Origin: Alphaproteobacteria bacterium
GTDB lineage: Bacteria > Pseudomonadota > Alphaproteobacteria > Reyranellales > Reyranellaceae
Assembly: GCA_019635875.1 (NCBI GenBank)
Contig: JAHBYP010000008.1
Location: 172,455 to 236,454, forward strand
Length of the DNA stretch: 64,000 bases
Direction of reading: 5' to 3'
In this document: one piece after another, positions 62,843 through 64,000 of the stretch
Layout of the letters: each line of letters starts with the position of its first letter
Numbering within the stretch: the stretch's first letter is position 1
Notes under the pieces: generated by a model
The model's database searches: none
The model's input: the letters and a program-made list of their open reading frames with translations, nothing else
What the model was told of the DNA's origin: nothing
Made by a program: the position numbers and the translations under genes

Positions 62843-64000
62843 ATGACCCGTAGTGCCGCACCGCTTCCGCGTGCCCACACCATCGCCGTGCTGATCGGCG
62901 CCGCCACGATGCTCTCGCTCAGCATGGGCATGCGCCAGAGCCTGGGCCTCTTCATGCCACCGATGGTGCGCGACCTGCAGCTCTCGGCCGCCGACTTCAC
63001 CCTGGCGCTGGCGGTGCAGAACGCGGTGTGGGGCATAACCCAGCCGATGATCGGCCCGTGGGTCGACCGTTATGGCGTGCGCTGGATCGCGCTGACAGGC
63101 GGCGCGATCTATGCCGTCTCGCTGGCGCTGATGATCTGGGGCGGCTCCCTGCTGACGCTGATCCTCGGCGCCGGCGTGGGCATCGGCATCGCGCTCTCCT
63201 TCACCGCCTTTGCCACGACCTTGAGCGCCGCCACGCGCAGCGTCTCGCCGCCGCGGCGCGGGCTCGCCGTGGGCATCGTCGCCGCCGCCGGCTCACTTGG
63301 CACGCTGATCTGCGCGCCCTTCGCGCAAACCATGATGCAGGCCTTCGACTGGCAGATGGCGCTGCTCGGCTTCCTGGCGCTGGCCATCGCCATCCTGCCC
63401 GCCGCATTCGCGACGGGCATCGCCGATCGCGTGCCGGTCGCCGCCCCCACCGACCGCGCGCTTTCCCTGCGCGAAGCGCTCATCGAGGCCGGCGGCCATC
63501 GCGGCTACGTGGTGATGACGGTCGCCTTCTTCGTCTGCGGCCTGCAGCTGGTGTTCATCACCACGCACCTGCCGACCTATCTCGCCAATTGCGGCATCGA
63601 CCCGATGGTCGGCGCGCAGGCGCTGGCGCTGATCGGCGCCTTCAATGTCGTGGGCTCGTTCCTGTTCGGCTGGCTGTCGGACCGCTACTCCAAGCGGCTG
63701 CTGCTGGCGATCATCTATCTCGCGCGCACGGCAGTGTTCGGCCTGTACTTCGCTTTGCCGGCCACGCCGCTGTCGACCCTGTTGTTCGCCGCCGCGATGG
63801 GGCTGACCTGGCTGGGCGTGGTGCCGCTGGTCAACGGCCTGATCGCGCAGATCTTCGGCCTGCGCTTCATGGCGACCCTCTACGGCATCACCTTCTTCAG
63901 CCACCAGCTCGGCTCCTTCGTCGGTGCCTGGGGTGGCGGCCTGCTCTACGACTGGGGCGGCAGTTACGACCTCGCCTGGAAGATCGGCGTCGTCATCGGC
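62843..64000 (+). CDS. MFS transporter (partial, runs off the window)
   Basis: 386 residues are visible and the frame is open at the window end, so the C terminus is missing. The first half has SLSMGMRQSLGLFMPPMV, WGITQPMIGPWVDRYGVRW (the helix 2-3 loop) and GVGIGIALSFTAFAT; the second half has HLPTYLANCGIDPMVGAQAL and GWLSDRYSKRLLLAIIY. At least eleven helices are seen. The features are those of the monocarboxylate/oxalate-formate-type MFS group. The ATG at 62843 has no strong ribosome site. Confidence 0.85.
   Translation, partial: MTRSAAPLPRAHTIAVLIGAATMLSLSMGMRQSLGLFMPPMVRDLQLSAADFTLALAVQNAVWGITQPMIGPWVDRYGVRWIALTGGAIYAVSLALMIWGGSLLTLILGAGVGIGIALSFTAFATTLSAATRSVSPPRRGLAVGIVAAAGSLGTLICAPFAQTMMQAFDWQMALLGFLALAIAILPAAFATGIADRVPVAAPTDRALSLREALIEAGGHRGYVVMTVAFFVCGLQLVFITTHLPTYLANCGIDPMVGAQALALIGAFNVVGSFLFGWLSDRYSKRLLLAIIYLARTAVFGLYFALPATPLSTLLFAAAMGLTWLGVVPLVNGLIAQIFGLRFMATLYGITFFSHQLGSFVGAWGGGLLYDWGGSYDLAWKIGVVIG

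Overview
The window is a 64 kb piece of a high-GC bacterial chromosome, almost certainly from an alphaproteobacterium. Evidence is the ssb / gyrA / coaD neighbourhood, a fused SecDF, dense catabolic and transporter gene sets (TRAP, DMT/EamA, crotonase, SDR, HyuAB), Shine-Dalgarno-led genes packed tightly on both strands, and dispersed palindromic repeats of a kind common in that class. Order and genus cannot be fixed from sequence reading alone. There is no phage, insertion sequence, CRISPR array or plasmid feature; this is a metabolic and envelope region with one housekeeping block.

Layout. 0.1-3.4 kb: M20 peptidase, a 69-aa small protein, a DUF2267 protein and an agmatinase-family ureohydrolase. 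3.5-7.3 kb: an envelope glycosylation module (GT-C-like membrane transferase, methyltransferase, DPM-type GT2, four-helix SMR-like protein). 7.4-18 kb: acyl-CoA and small-molecule genes (two crotonases, MaoC hydratase, SDR, alpha/beta hydrolase, acyl-CoA dehydrogenase), a LysR regulator, a ChaC-like cyclotransferase and three tandem EamA transporters. 18.1-28.2 kb: a catabolic cluster holding an FAD oxidoreductase, a complete TRAP transporter (DctPQM), HyuB, an MFS transporter, a cysteine-rich SufR-like regulator and HyuA. 28.3-33.8 kb: two tandem small lipoproteins, two MFS transporters, an RlmM-like methyltransferase and a TTC38-like TPR protein. 34.1-37.5 kb: an orphan CoxL-type molybdenum hydroxylase subunit, then a CDF transporter with its ArsR-type sensor and operator. 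37.5-44.0 kb: phosphodiesterase, hydrolase, 2-hydroxyacid dehydrogenase, GST, SDR and HpcH-type aldolase. 44.2-48.2 kb: a surface O-acylation module (two SGNH proteins, MBOAT, small membrane partner). 48.3-54.5 kb: methyltransferase, XRE regulator, class V aminotransferase, SecDF, tRNA-Lys and a WXXGXW-type protein. 54.6-59.8 kb: coaD, gyrA, HAD phosphatase and ssb. 59.9-64 kb: an alpha/beta hydrolase lacking its nucleophile serine, a PCMT / erythromycin-esterase fusion, and an MFS gene cut by the window edge.

How parts fit. The 18-28 kb cluster reads as uptake (TRAP) plus opening of a cyclic amide or lactam (HyuAB) plus oxidation of the resulting amine or amino acid (FAD oxidase), with local regulation. 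The 3.5-7.3 kb and 44-48 kb modules both look like decoration of envelope glycans, by lipid-linked sugar transfer and by acyl transfer across the membrane. Most remarkable single items: a lysine at the GyrA Ser83-equivalent position, a Ser-to-Ala nucleophile change in a hydrolase, the PCMT-Ere fusion, an ArsR operator overlapping its own start codon, and a dispersed repeat that supplies the last codons and stop of the CDF gene.
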